64,000 nt of DNA from Candidatus Saccharimonadota bacterium (GCA_017405265.1 JAFRAS010000002.1:18745-82744); one strand, 5' to 3'. Positions 41,742 through 50,795 are shown, counted from the stretch's first letter. Numbers and translations: made by a program. The notes: a model not told the origin generated them from the letters alone.

Positions 41742-41776
41742 AGTAGCTCCGAGAAAAACAGTTTTCTCAGAGCTAC
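41742..41776. repeat. Palindrome of repeat family B between convergent genes
   Basis: AGTAGCTC-C-GAGAAAA, loop ACAG, TTTTCTC-A-GAGCTACT. Shares the GCTCCGAGAAAA core with 8207-8240 and the end of 56206-56369. It may act as a bidirectional terminator here. Confidence 0.6.
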
Positions 41777-41786
41777 TTTATAAATA

Positions 41787-42104
41787 TCACTCCGGAATCC
41801 CTAGCGCCTCCCCGCTCAGCGTTTCCGTCTTAAAATACTCTTCCTTTTTCATTTCTTTCTCGAAGTGCTCAAGATATTCTTTAATCACCCCGTTCGTTAT
41901 TACTCCCGTATCCTGAAACTCAAAAATCTCTTCTTCCTCATCTTCCTCCTTTTTCTCCGGCAAATACCCCGGCCTCGATCGGTCGAGATAAATATCTCCC
42001 GTATCGTGATAAATTTTGAGCGCCACGAGTGTTGTCGTGAGTGTCACTACCACTGCCACCACCCCGAGTATCGCCAAATTCCTAGCCCCGCTGCTATTTT
42101 TCAT
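41787..42104 (-). CDS. Small membrane protein with acidic external domain
   Basis: 105 residues from ATG 42104, chosen for GGAGGAG 5 nt upstream. One TM helix (about 9-29) followed by a very acidic segment (EKKEEDEEEEIFEF) and a helical tail. It overlaps the stop of the upstream secreted protein by 11 bp, so the pair is coupled. No family recognised. Confidence 0.65.
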   Translation of the reverse strand: MKNSSGARNLAILGVVAVVVTLTTTLVALKIYHDTGDIYLDRSRPGYLPEKKEEDEEEEIFEFQDTGVITNGVIKEYLEHFEKEMKKEEYFKTETLSGEALGIPE

Positions 42105-42603
42105 ACAACTCCTCCACCGCGTAATAAAACTTTTCAATAATCTCTTCCATCTCTCGACTCTCCTGGTTCACTACTGCTCTCGCCTCCCTGAGTTTCGTGA
42201 GCTGCCCATAAAACTTTTCCGGCTCCTTCTTGCAATCCACCGCAATCAGCACCTCCATTCCCCTGGCGTATTCAATATAACTCTCATTAAACTCCTCTCT
42301 TTCCTCCGCAAACTGCTTTTGGAGCTCCAAAAGTCCCACATTCGGCTGATTACTCTTGACAAATCTCGCGTTTAGTGGTATAATGTAATTATTGGCTATT
42401 TTTTCATAATAAGCCCCGAGTTCCGCTCGCATTCTCGAATCATCATGCGAAATCGCCGTCAAAGTCTGCTTAATCGTCCCGCAATACTGCGAAATCCCCC
42501 CATAAAGTTCTTCCTCCGCTCTCTCTGCAAAACACGGCGAAGAGACCGCTAATAAGACGATTAAAGAATATAAGAAAAAGACTTTTTTATGTTCTTTGTA
42601 CAT
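42094..42603 (-). CDS. Secreted helical protein, unknown
   Basis: 169 residues. Start 42603 (MYKEHKK) lies 6 bp after TATAAT (42615-42610). Signal peptide (about 7-26, SSPCFA-E). The mature part is almost entirely helical and acidic, with two cysteines far apart (SQYCGTI, AVDCKKE) and a long coiled-coil-like stretch (LLELQKQFAEEREEFNESY; LREARAVVNQESREMEEII). It may pair with the downstream anchored protein. Function unknown. Confidence 0.68.
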   Translation of the reverse strand: MYKEHKKVFFLYSLIVLLAVSSPCFAERAEEELYGGISQYCGTIKQTLTAISHDDSRMRAELGAYYEKIANNYIIPLNARFVKSNQPNVGLLELQKQFAEEREEFNESYIEYARGMEVLIAVDCKKEPEKFYGQLTKLREARAVVNQESREMEEIIEKFYYAVEELYEK

Positions 42604-42609
42604 ACAGAT

Positions 42610-42627
42610 ATTATAACATGCTATAAT
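42610..42627. promoter_or_regulatory. Symmetric divergent extended -10 promoter
   Basis: ATTATA-ACATGC-TATAAT. A single central CATG supplies the TG extension for both strands (TGtTATAAT and TGcTATAAT), and each -10 ends 6 bp from its ATG. The whole gap between start codons is 30 bp. Confidence 0.75.
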
Positions 42628-42633
42628 ATTATT

Positions 42634-43353
42634 ATGGGTGGATTCCTGCGCAAAAAGAAATTTAGGCTCAAAAACTGGCAACTCTTACTAATTTTACTGC
42701 CTCTCCTTTTTTTGACCGCCACCCTCCTCCGTTTCGACCACATTAAAATGACCGAACTGCGCGACGCCGTCCTCGCCGCCGACCTCGCTGGCGACGAAGC
42801 TGAATCCGCCGACGAAGCCAACGCCAACATCGCGTCCGCCCTGGACGAACTAAAATCCTTCACTTTCACCCATGTCGTCGTGAACATCACCGAAAAAAAC
42901 GGCGTCCAGACTCTCACTTTTGGCACTGGTCCCTTCTATCTCGAACACCAATACCACCGCGCCGCAAAAGCCGCAATCAGTGCCGCCGAACAAAAAGCCG
43001 CCGAAATCGGCGCCTCTGGCAACCCCGGCGGAAATATTTACGCCGCCGCCTCCGCCGTCTGCGACCCCGAGGCTCGCCGCATGGGCTGGACCTGGGATTC
43101 CGAGGGCCACGTGAACTGTATGCTCCGCGAAATCGCCGCCCGCCAGTCCGAATACGAAATCACCGACCGCATCTTGGCCGACATCCCCGACACTAACCTC
43201 TACCGCTATAACTTCGCCTCCCCCATTTTCGCCCCCACCCCCGCCGCCCTCCTCGCCCTCCTCTCTATAATTCTTGCGCTTATTATCCTCGTCCGCTTCC
43301 TCATCTGGCTCGTCGTCGAAATCTCTCTTATATTCATCAAAAATCCCTCTTGA
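42634..43353 (+). CDS. Membrane protein with extracytoplasmic domain, unknown
   Basis: 239 residues from the leaderless ATG 42634. TM helix 1 at about 14-31 and TM helix 2 at about 200-228; between them a ~165-residue external domain, helical and Ala-rich (AAKAAISAAEQKAAEIGAS) with two cysteines (SAVCDPEARRMGW, GHVNCMLREIA) that may form a disulfide. No family recognised. It shares a symmetric promoter with the divergent secreted protein, hinting at joint expression. Confidence 0.68.
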   Translation: MGGFLRKKKFRLKNWQLLLILLPLLFLTATLLRFDHIKMTELRDAVLAADLAGDEAESADEANANIASALDELKSFTFTHVVVNITEKNGVQTLTFGTGPFYLEHQYHRAAKAAISAAEQKAAEIGASGNPGGNIYAAASAVCDPEARRMGWTWDSEGHVNCMLREIAARQSEYEITDRILADIPDTNLYRYNFASPIFAPTPAALLALLSIILALIILVRFLIWLVVEISLIFIKNPS

Positions 43354-43378
43354 CTATTACATTAAGAGGGTATAAGAT
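43350..43378 (+). promoter_or_regulatory. Promoter of the 68-aa protein gene
   Basis: TTGACT (43350-43355), 17 bp, TAAGAT (43373-43378), overlapping the 3' end of the upstream gene; AAAAGGAGG follows. Confidence 0.55.
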
Positions 43379-43408
43379 AAAAATACAACTTAAAAGGAGG
43401 AAGTCTTA

Positions 43409-43615
43409 ATGGCTTACACACACACCAACGCTAAAGGCGTGAAATACTATCTCAGAAAATCCGAAGTGACTCTTCGTGGCGGCAAACCCCAAACGATTTA
43501 CTTCTTCACCAAGAACGCTGAAGGCGGCAAAGGCACTCCTTGCGATCTTCCCGCTGACCGCGAAGTGAACGAAAATCCGAGAAACGGCTTCTTGACTTTG
43601 AAGAAAAAAGCCTAA
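43409..43615 (+). CDS. Small basic protein, 68 aa
   Basis: Strong AAAAGGAGGAAG ribosome site, own promoter and a strong terminator make this a well-expressed single gene. The sequence is basic and beta-rich (GVKYYLRKSEVTLRGGKPQTIYFF) with GTPCDLPADREVNENPRNGFLTLKKK. The layout resembles small CPR proteins of unknown function, possibly nucleic-acid binding from the charge, but no named domain is recognised. Confidence 0.7.
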   Translation: MAYTHTNAKGVKYYLRKSEVTLRGGKPQTIYFFTKNAEGGKGTPCDLPADREVNENPRNGFLTLKKKA

Positions 43616-43636
43616 TTCCCACCTCACACGGTCCAA

Positions 43637-43662
43637 GAAAATCCCCTATCTCGGGGATTTTC
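43637..43662. terminator. Strong symmetric terminator
   Basis: GAAAATCCCC-TATCTC-GGGGATTTTC, a perfect 10-bp stem. The extended -10 of murC begins 3 bp after it. Confidence 0.85.
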
Positions 43663-43679
43663 TGTGCTATAATCGACTT

Positions 43680-44921
43680 ATGAAGATATATTTTGTCGGC
43701 ATCTCTGGAAAAGGTATGGGTGCTCTCGCCGAAATGATACTCACAGCCGGCGACCGTGTTGCCGGTTCCGACCTCGCCCCCGACGATTCGATAAAACCAC
43801 TCATCGAAGCCGGCGCCGAAATCCATATCGGCCCCCAAGACGGCCAATTTCTCTTGAGTTCGCATCAAAAAGAACCGATCGACTGGCTAATTTACACCTC
43901 CGCCGTGAAACCCAACCACCCCGAACTCGTCCTGGCCGAAAAACTCGGCATAAAAATCTCGAAACGCGACGAACTCATCTCTTATTTAATCGAGAAAAAA
44001 GATTTAAAAATGGTCGCCATCGCCGGTACCCACGGAAAAACCACCACCACCGCTATGATCGTCTGGGCCTGTCTGAATCTCGGATTCCCGATTTCTTACC
44101 TTGTTGGCTCGACTATGCCCTTCGCCCCCTCCGGAAAATATACTATCGGCTCCGAATTTTTAGTTTACGAAGCCGACGAATACGACCGTAATTTTCTCGC
44201 TTTCCACCCCTGGCTTTCCGTCCTTACCGCCGTTTCCTACGACCACCCCGACATCTACCCCACCCACGAAGATTACGAAGCCGCCTTCCGCCAGTTCGAG
44301 TCCCAGTCTCTGACCGTCATTTCCGACCTCGACTCTGACCCGCACTTGAACCTCGCTGGCGAAGTCCGCCGCAACGACGCCACTCTCGCTATGCACGCCG
44401 TCATGAAAATTGCCGAAAGTCTGAATCGTCGCCTGGACTACAAAGACCTCCGCGAACTCATGAATACTTATCCCGGCGCCACTCGCCGTTTTGAAAAACT
44501 CGCCGACGGCTTTTACACCGACTACGCCCACCACCCCGAAGAAGTCGCCGCCACCGTCGAAATCGCCTTAGAAGAAGTCGAGCGTGAGCGAAAACAAGGC
44601 GTCGTCGCTCTCTACGAACCTCTGACCAACACCCGCCAAGCCGAAGTTTTCTCCGGCTACAAAGAGGCCTTCATGGGTGTCACGAAGCTCATTTGGCTCC
44701 CCACTTTCCACGCCCGCGAAGACACCACGAAGCGTGAAATTTTGCCCGAAGAATTCGTCGCGAGCCTCATGAACCGCGACGTCGCCGAAACTGGCGAACT
44801 CACCGACGAACTTTTCGACCGCTTGATAAAATACAAAAACTCTGGCTACCTGATTTTAATGATGTCCGGCGGCATCGCCGACGCTTGGCTGCGCGAAAAA
44901 CTAAAATCCGTGATAAAATAG
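43680..44921 (+). CDS. murC: UDP-N-acetylmuramate--L-alanine ligase (MurC)
   Basis: 413 residues. Adds L-Ala to UDP-MurNAc. Seen: YFVGISGKGMGALAEM (MurC N-terminal G-x-G-G/K-x-G-M loop), YTSAVKPNHPEL, ATP loop VAIAGTHGKTTTTAMI, EADEYDRNFLAFHPWLSVLTAV, and TDYAHHPEEVAATV near residue 280. Shorter than typical MurC (~460). An Mpl-type recycling ligase is a less likely alternative. TGcTATAAT (43665-43673) ends 6 bp before the ATG (leaderless). Confidence 0.92.
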   Translation: MKIYFVGISGKGMGALAEMILTAGDRVAGSDLAPDDSIKPLIEAGAEIHIGPQDGQFLLSSHQKEPIDWLIYTSAVKPNHPELVLAEKLGIKISKRDELISYLIEKKDLKMVAIAGTHGKTTTTAMIVWACLNLGFPISYLVGSTMPFAPSGKYTIGSEFLVYEADEYDRNFLAFHPWLSVLTAVSYDHPDIYPTHEDYEAAFRQFESQSLTVISDLDSDPHLNLAGEVRRNDATLAMHAVMKIAESLNRRLDYKDLRELMNTYPGATRRFEKLADGFYTDYAHHPEEVAATVEIALEEVERERKQGVVALYEPLTNTRQAEVFSGYKEAFMGVTKLIWLPTFHAREDTTKREILPEEFVASLMNRDVAETGELTDELFDRLIKYKNSGYLILMMSGGIADAWLREKLKSVIK

Positions 44922-44925
44922 CCTT

Positions 44926-45858
44926 ATGCGCTTAGATTTGAGCTCTTTCTACTCCTCACTCCTCGTCATCGCCCTCATTATCGCCCTGGGCTTCATTTTG
45001 GGCAAAACGAAAAAAATCAGTCAGTCCACGAACAAACAGCTCGTGAACCTCCTCTTAATCATTTTTATGCCCGCCTCCCTCTTTAACGCCTTCCCCGGAA
45101 CCTACTCCGAAGAATATGGCTACCTTTTTCTCATGGGCTTTTTGGCCGGCCTCCTCATCATGCTCACCATGATTCTCGTCGGAAAACTTATTTACCACGA
45201 AAAAATCTTCCACGGCGAACTCTCCTATGAGGGCCAATTCGCCTTCATTTTTAACAACGCAACCTTCCTGGGCTACCCCATCATCTCCTCCGCCTTCGGC
45301 GAGCAGGGAATTATCCCTTACTGTGGTTTCATTATCGCCTTCAACCTTGCCCTCTTCTCTTATGGCATCTGGCTCTTCGAGCGAAAACTCACTCCCCGCT
45401 TTTTCGTCCGCGTCCTGACCAACCCGAACATCATCGCCGTCGTTCTCGGTCTAATCTTTTTCTTCACTCAAATCGCCATCCCCGACATCTTGAAAACCAC
45501 CGTCGGCTACGTCAGCAACATCACCACTCCGCTCTCCCTGATTTGCATCGGCTACATGCTCTCCACTGCCGAGTTCCGCTCCCTCGTGAAAAAATGGCGC
45601 CTCCTGCTCGTCGCCGCCATCCAGCTCACCATCTCCCCGCTCTTAACTTTTCTTATCCTAAACTTACTTCAATTCCCGAGCGAAGTCATTATCGTCTGCA
45701 CTCTGATTCAGGCTCTCCCGACCGCCACCTCTCTCGGTCTCTTCGCTCAAAAATACGGTGGCAAAGACGCCAAAGTTGACGAAGCCTCCGAAATTGTTGT
45801 AATTTCTACAACAATGTCCATGCTTACCCTCCCCCTCATTACCCTCCTCTTGAAATAA
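44926..45858 (+). CDS. AEC-family transporter
   Basis: 310 residues, about ten TM helices. Two five-helix halves typical of the auxin efflux carrier/malate permease family: FMPASLFNAFPG in the first half, FNNATFLGYPIISSAFGEQGI (the N-x-G-x-x-G/Y-x-P motif) and, in the second half, ISPLLTFLI and TATSLGLFAQKYG. Substrate unknown; organic acids or amino acids are transported by relatives. A TGaTAAAAT -10 lies in the murC 3' end, 6 bp before the ATG, allowing independent leaderless expression. Confidence 0.88.
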   Translation: MRLDLSSFYSSLLVIALIIALGFILGKTKKISQSTNKQLVNLLLIIFMPASLFNAFPGTYSEEYGYLFLMGFLAGLLIMLTMILVGKLIYHEKIFHGELSYEGQFAFIFNNATFLGYPIISSAFGEQGIIPYCGFIIAFNLALFSYGIWLFERKLTPRFFVRVLTNPNIIAVVLGLIFFFTQIAIPDILKTTVGYVSNITTPLSLICIGYMLSTAEFRSLVKKWRLLLVAAIQLTISPLLTFLILNLLQFPSEVIIVCTLIQALPTATSLGLFAQKYGGKDAKVDEASEIVVISTTMSMLTLPLITLLLK

Positions 45859-45864
45859 TTTCAC

Positions 45865-45940
45865 TGGTGGGGGCACTTGGAATCGAACCAAGGACCAAGC
45901 GGTTATGAGCCGCCTGCTCTAACCTCTGAGCTATGCCCCC
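45865..45940 (-). tRNA. tRNA-Met/Ile2 (CAT)
   Basis: 76 nt with encoded CCA. Acceptor GGGGGCA/TGCCCCC, D arm with AGCTCAGAGGTTAGAGC, anticodon loop CTCATAA (CAT), T arm GGTTCGATTCC. A purine 1 paired acceptor argues against initiator tRNA. CAT could also be Ile2 after lysidine modification. Its first 10 nt overlap the 3' end of the P-type ATPase gene, and its -10 TATAAT (45955-45950) lies inside that gene. Confidence 0.93.
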
Positions 45941-48273
45941 GACCCCTTTATTATACCATATTTTCGTGCGACTTTCCCCCCAATCTTTCCCGTTACCCAC
46001 ACGAACGCGAACATAACAGGAATCGTAATCAAAGACGCCATCACCGCTACTTTCCCACCCGTCTCCGAAATCGCCGTGTTTGCTCGGAACATCCAGCCAA
46101 ACTGCCAAATACAAATGGGTAATCCAATGAGACTTATTAGAAACACTGAAAAGCTCCACTTTGTGAAAGGGAGGCAGACGCGGAAGAGATGCACCATTCC
46201 CACCACTCCCCAAACCACCGTCGAAACCATCGCGAGCTCCTCTCGCGAAATCCCCAAATTCCCGCCGAGAATTACCACGACCACCATAATCACCACGCCC
46301 GTCAGCGCCGCCGGTATCGCCGTTTTCACAATATTAAACAAAAAGTTTCCCGAGATAAGTTTCTTGCTTGGCTCGAGCGCGAGTAAAACCGACGGCATCC
46401 CAATCGAAAACAGCGTCACCATCGCGACCTGCGCCGGCAACATCGGATACGAAAACGCAAACAAAAACGCCATCACCGCCATGAGAAAACTAAACAAGTT
46501 TTTCACAATAAACAGCGACCCGCTCCGCTCAATATTATTCACCACTCTCCGCCCCTCGAGCACCACCTCCGGCATCTTCGAAAAATCGGACGATAAAAGC
46601 ACAATCTGCGCCGCCGAAATCGCCGCCTGCGCCCCGCTCGCCATCGCCACCGAACAATCCGCATCCTTGAGCGCCAAGACATCATTCACTCCGTCCCCCG
46701 TCATCGCGACCGTCCGCCCCGCACTCTTCAAAATATTTACAATTTTCCGTTTTTGTTCCGGGCTCACTCTCCCGAGCACCACTTTCGTCATCACCGCCTC
46801 ACTGAGTTCCTCGTCACTCGAAAGTTTCGACGCATCCACCATCTTTTCTGCTCCCGGGATTCCCGCCTTCTTCGCCACCTCGCTCACCGTCGCCGGATTA
46901 TCCCCCGAAATCACTTTCACCTCGACCCCCTGCTCCGCAAAATACGAAAAAGTTTTCTTCGCCGTTTTTCGAATTTCATTCTCGACTACCACCATTCCGG
47001 CCACCTTAACGTCGAGTAAAAGCCCCGTCTCCCCCGAAAGCTCCCCAGGATACTCCCCGAACACCAACACTCGATACCCTCTCCTCGTTTTCTTCTCAAT
47101 TTCCGCCCGATATTCTTCATATTTTTCTCTGAGCACCATCTCCGGCGCCCCGAGCACTAATGCCTTCCGAGGCGAAATCTGCACCCCCGAAAACTTATAT
47201 TTCGACGAAAACGGCACCACTCTGAAACTCTTCGGGAGCGAAACTTTTTCGCCCCGCACCTCTTTTCGAATCGCCTTCATCGTCTCATTATTTTCCTCAC
47301 TCATCGCCGTCGCCATCAAAGCCAGCGTCTCTTTCTCCCCAGTCACCTCGACCACTTTCATTTTTTCGCTCGTAATCGTCCCCGTTTTATCAACCAAAAG
47401 CGTATCCACTCTGGCCAAAGTCTCAATCGACTTCATCTCGTGCAACATCACTTCATTTCGCGCGAGATTCATCGCCGAAAGCGCGAGCCGGACCGACGAC
47501 AATAAAAACAGCCCTTCCGGAATCATCCCGAGAATCGCCGCCACCATCGCGACCACCGCCGTCTCCATACTCTCACCCCGAACGAGATATTGCTGAATAA
47601 ACAGAATCGTCCCGAGCGGCACAATAATAATTCCGACAATCTTGAGATATTTGTTGAGCGACCGAATAATTTCCGACTGCTCCTGCGTTTTAATTGCCTT
47701 TGCCCTGAGTGTCAACTTCGCCGCATAAGAATCCTTCCCAACTTTCGTGAGCTTCGCCACTCCACTCCCGAACACCACAAAACTCCCGGAAAGTAGTTCC
47801 GCCCCGCGCCGTTTCATAATTTCGTCCGCCTCCCCCGTGAGCAGCGACTCATTCACCGCCATCTCTCCTTCGACCACTTTCGCGTCCGCCGGAATCTGGT
47901 CCCCCGCCCGGAGCAAAATCACATCATCAATCACCAGCTCCTCAACCGCCACACTTTTTTCTTTCCCCTCCCGAATCACCGTCGCCTGCGGGGAATTAAG
48001 CACTCGAAGTTTGTCGAGCACTCTCTTAGCTCGAAGTTCCTGAAAAATCTGAATTAATATATTTATTATAATAATCGGCAAAAATGTCAAGTCCCGATAT
48101 GACCCCACAATGATGAGTAGTACCGCTACAATTAAAAATATCAAATTAAAATACGTAAAAACATTATCTCGGACAATTTCCCCGACACTTTTACTGGTTT
48201 TGAGCTCGCTCGCGTTCGTTTGCCCCGCCCGCACTCGCTCGAGCACTTCATCATTCGTTAGACCTGTAATCAT
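45931..48273 (-). CDS. P-type cation ATPase, CtpE-like
   Basis: 780 residues. Phosphorylation motif LLVDKTGTITSEK, TGES-loop variant LLTGEADEI, hinge VAMTGDGVNDVLALKDAD, and the membrane motif MIPEGLFLLSSVRLAL, which is closest to the PEGL motif of CtpE-type Ca2+ uptake ATPases of Actinobacteria rather than the CPC of copper pumps. About ten TM helices. ATG 48273 is 6 bp after TATAAT (48285-48280), leaderless. The stop codon TAG and the last three codons lie within tRNA-Met. Calcium as substrate is inference. Confidence 0.87.
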   Translation of the reverse strand: MITGLTNDEVLERVRAGQTNASELKTSKSVGEIVRDNVFTYFNLIFLIVAVLLIIVGSYRDLTFLPIIIINILIQIFQELRAKRVLDKLRVLNSPQATVIREGKEKSVAVEELVIDDVILLRAGDQIPADAKVVEGEMAVNESLLTGEADEIMKRRGAELLSGSFVVFGSGVAKLTKVGKDSYAAKLTLRAKAIKTQEQSEIIRSLNKYLKIVGIIIVPLGTILFIQQYLVRGESMETAVVAMVAAILGMIPEGLFLLSSVRLALSAMNLARNEVMLHEMKSIETLARVDTLLVDKTGTITSEKMKVVEVTGEKETLALMATAMSEENNETMKAIRKEVRGEKVSLPKSFRVVPFSSKYKFSGVQISPRKALVLGAPEMVLREKYEEYRAEIEKKTRRGYRVLVFGEYPGELSGETGLLLDVKVAGMVVVENEIRKTAKKTFSYFAEQGVEVKVISGDNPATVSEVAKKAGIPGAEKMVDASKLSSDEELSEAVMTKVVLGRVSPEQKRKIVNILKSAGRTVAMTGDGVNDVLALKDADCSVAMASGAQAAISAAQIVLLSSDFSKMPEVVLEGRRVVNNIERSGSLFIVKNLFSFLMAVMAFLFAFSYPMLPAQVAMVTLFSIGMPSVLLALEPSKKLISGNFLFNIVKTAIPAALTGVVIMVVVVILGGNLGISREELAMVSTVVWGVVGMVHLFRVCLPFTKWSFSVFLISLIGLPICIWQFGWMFRANTAISETGGKVAVMASLITIPVMFAFVWVTGKIGGKVARKYGIIKGSGA

Positions 48274-48322
48274 ACGCATATTATACCACGCCCTCCCCAC
48301 TAAAATATGTTATAATAACCAT

Positions 48323-48751
48323 ATGCAGAAAACAAAAACCAAACTTCGCCAATGGTTCTATATTTTAAAGCATGATTATTTTACTCATGACCGCCTCTTT
48401 TTTATTGTCGTTTTTGCTCTCTGTTTCATCTTTCTCGTCGGCGCCATCTCCGCCATGACCAGAAACTACAAACTCGAGCGCGAAATCAACGAAAAAAATC
48501 GCGCCCTGAACATCTTAGAACTCGAAATTGAAACCGCGAGACTCGAAAACGATTATTATTCCTCCGCCGAATACCAAGAACTCGCCGTGAAGCATTCGAC
48601 AAACAAAGTGAGTCCCGGCGAAAAACTCGTTTTTCTCCCTGTTTTCGAGAAAAAAGTCGAAGATGAGAGCGTGCTCACTGTCTCCGAAGAAAAATCCGAA
48701 GATTCCGCCTCAAATCTGAAAGATTGGCTCACGTTTTTACTCGGAATATAA
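48323..48751 (+). CDS. FtsB/DivIC-like septum protein
   Basis: 142 residues. Bitopic: a cytoplasmic basic start, one TM helix (about 25-44), then a coiled coil (about 47-75, LEREINEKNRALNILELEIETARLE split by heptads) and A-x-Y-Q-E-L-A-V-K-H as in the post-coil region of FtsB/DivIC (Y-x-E-x-x-A-R). The C-terminal ~45 residues are acidic and end in a hydrophobic LTFLLGI. These proteins link FtsL/FtsQ in the divisome. TATAAT 48311-48316 is 6 bp before the ATG (leaderless). DsbA-like gene follows 12 bp later with its own -10. Confidence 0.75.
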   Translation: MQKTKTKLRQWFYILKHDYFTHDRLFFIVVFALCFIFLVGAISAMTRNYKLEREINEKNRALNILELEIETARLENDYYSSAEYQELAVKHSTNKVSPGEKLVFLPVFEKKVEDESVLTVSEEKSEDSASNLKDWLTFLLGI

Positions 48752-48763
48752 TATAATAATATT

Positions 48764-49456
48764 ATGAAAAAAAGTTCTCTCTTTACCACTCTTGCTCTTG
48801 TTGCGGTTTTTGGCATCGTCCTTGTCGCAATCGTGAGCTCCATCATGAATAAACCCCCCGCCGCCGAGTCCGCCTGGGTCGAGGCCATGACCATGGGCCC
48901 GAAAGATTCGAAAAAACACTACATTATGTACACCGACATCATGTGTCCCTACTGCGACGTTTTCACTCGCGTCGTTATGAACAACGAAGAAAACTTCGAA
49001 AAGTTTCTCGACGAAAACCACATCCTCTTCGAAATTCGCATGACGAACGCCCTGTCCTACTCCGGCTCCGCCTACTCGACCGCCGCCGCCGAGTCCGCCT
49101 ATTGCGCTGCCTACGAAAATAAATTCTGGGAATTTTACCACGGTGCTATCCAGGCTCTCTGGGACGATTACCACAGCAAAGGCATCGGCGACTCGAAAAC
49201 CTCTCCAAAAATCGAAAACTTACCCGAAGATTACTGGAGCACTATCGCCCACCGCGTCGGTCTCGGCGACTCTTTCGACACTTGCCTCTCGACCGAAGCC
49301 AGTAAAAACGATGTTGAAAAATTCACCGTCGAAGCCTCTCGTGTCGCCACCGGCTACCCCTATTTCGTCTTCGGTCGCCAGACTTACTCCGGTCTCCCGA
49401 GCCTCGATCTGAACTCCTGGGCGGGTCTCGAATCTTTCTTAAAAACCGGCCTATAA
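48764..49456 (+). CDS. DsbA-like thioredoxin-fold protein, membrane-anchored
   Basis: 230 residues. N-terminal TM helix (about 8-28), then a DsbA fold with active site YTDIMCPYCDVFTR (C-P-Y-C), an inserted helical domain with extra cysteines (ESAYCAAYENKFWEFY, DTCLSTEA), and the cis-proline loop ATGYPYFVFGRQTY. It should introduce or shuffle disulfides in exported proteins; the many two-Cys secreted proteins encoded here are plausible substrates. Overlapping TATAAT boxes end 6 bp before the ATG. Confidence 0.9.
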   Translation: MKKSSLFTTLALVAVFGIVLVAIVSSIMNKPPAAESAWVEAMTMGPKDSKKHYIMYTDIMCPYCDVFTRVVMNNEENFEKFLDENHILFEIRMTNALSYSGSAYSTAAAESAYCAAYENKFWEFYHGAIQALWDDYHSKGIGDSKTSPKIENLPEDYWSTIAHRVGLGDSFDTCLSTEASKNDVEKFTVEASRVATGYPYFVFGRQTYSGLPSLDLNSWAGLESFLKTGL

Positions 49457-49511
49457 TCCAATTTCGTGATATAATAACTTTAATAATATTAACCATAAGG
49501 ATTTTGTTATC

Positions 49512-50795
49512 ATGAACGAAAACCCCAATGAAAACCCCTTCCCGACGGACAATCCGGCCCCGGCCGAATTCCCCTCCGCTGGCGCTGAGGCTGCTCCGGC
49601 GGAACCCGCTCCTGTTGCTTCCGAGGCTCCGGTCGAACCCGCCCCGGTCGCACCCGAGACTCCGGAACCGGCTCCCGTCGCTCCGCAAACTTTCGGTGCT
49701 CCCGCCGAGCCTCAATCTTTCGGTGCCACCCCGGCTGAAACCCCGATTTCTGTCGGCGCCCCGAAGAAAAACAACAAATTAATCTTAATCATCATCGCTG
49801 CCGTCGTACTCTTAGCCGGTATCGGTGTTGCTCTCTACTTCATCTTGAAGCCGAAAGACAACCCGAAACCGAGCCAGCAGTCGAAGTCCGACTACTCTCT
49901 CTTCGAGAATCTCGCGACTTCCCTGAACGACACTTTTGCGGTCGATGTTGACGATTCCGGCAACTCCACCTTCAAATTCGTCGGCGGCTCCTCCGCGATC
50001 ACTGGCATGAAACTCGCCGTCGCCTACGACGCCATGAACGTCTCTCTCGACTCCGTCCTCGCGAACGACGGCAATCTCTATCTGAAAGTCTCCGGCCTCT
50101 CGGCCTTCTCCGCCCTCGTTCCTGGTCTCTCGAAGATTGACGGCTCCTGGATCGTTTTGAGTTCCGAAGAACTTAAAACTATTTCCGAAAGCATGAGCTC
50201 CTCAATATCCGTCTTGCCGACGAGCAATTGTGGCGGTAGCCTTTCCCTCGAAGAAAGCCTGTCGATGATTACCGAAATCGAGAAAATCGCAAAGAATAAC
50301 TTCCCGCTTTCTTTGACTTCGACCAGCTCCACTGAGCTCACTGGTACTGTTTATCGCGTCAACATCGACTCGAAAAAACTCGTGGATCTTCTCATCGCCC
50401 TCGCGAACAACGAGAGCATCCAAAAACTCTCTAAAAACTGCACTGAACCCGTTGTTGTCGACTGCGTTTCCACAAGCGACGACGAATACGTCACCGATTG
50501 CGTCAGTGCTGCCAATACGACCAGCGTAGACTTCTCTGTTCTCGACAAACTCACTGACGAAGATCGCGCCGAACTCGTCAAATATTTCGACGAAGCTATG
50601 GCCAAAATCCCTCCGATTCTCATCTCTGTCGACGACAACTTCCGCTTGACCGGCATCTTTGTCGCTGGCGAAGTCCCGGGCGACTACGGCACCCAGAAAT
50701 TCTCCCTGAAGCTGAACTTGTCCTACGGTTCCGTCTCGGCTCCGACTTCCTCGGCGCTCACTCTGACTGAACTCTTCGCTTCTCTCTCGGAGTAA
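49512..50795 (+). CDS. Single-pass membrane protein with Pro/Ala-rich cytoplasmic arm
   Basis: 427 residues. A disordered Pro/Ala/Glu repeat arm (1-85; repeats of PAPVA and QSFGA type), a TM helix (about 90-111), then a ~310-residue external domain rich in Ser/Leu/Asp with a beta/alpha pattern and a cluster of cysteines (TSNCGGSL, SKNCTEPVVVDCVS, VTDCVSA). It looks like a lipocalin-like or LolA-like beta domain but no family is certain. ATAAGGATTTTG precedes the ATG weakly. A hairpin terminator follows. Confidence 0.68.
   Translation: MNENPNENPFPTDNPAPAEFPSAGAEAAPAEPAPVASEAPVEPAPVAPETPEPAPVAPQTFGAPAEPQSFGATPAETPISVGAPKKNNKLILIIIAAVVLLAGIGVALYFILKPKDNPKPSQQSKSDYSLFENLATSLNDTFAVDVDDSGNSTFKFVGGSSAITGMKLAVAYDAMNVSLDSVLANDGNLYLKVSGLSAFSALVPGLSKIDGSWIVLSSEELKTISESMSSSISVLPTSNCGGSLSLEESLSMITEIEKIAKNNFPLSLTSTSSTELTGTVYRVNIDSKKLVDLLIALANNESIQKLSKNCTEPVVVDCVSTSDDEYVTDCVSAANTTSVDFSVLDKLTDEDRAELVKYFDEAMAKIPPILISVDDNFRLTGIFVAGEVPGDYGTQKFSLKLNLSYGSVSAPTSSALTLTELFASLSE

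Noticed and set aside
46076..47596. Long open frame on the plus strand (506 codons)
   Set aside because: It lies antisense to the P-type ATPase; strong third-position bias keeps the reverse frame open. It has no promoter, ribosome site or recognisable motif.
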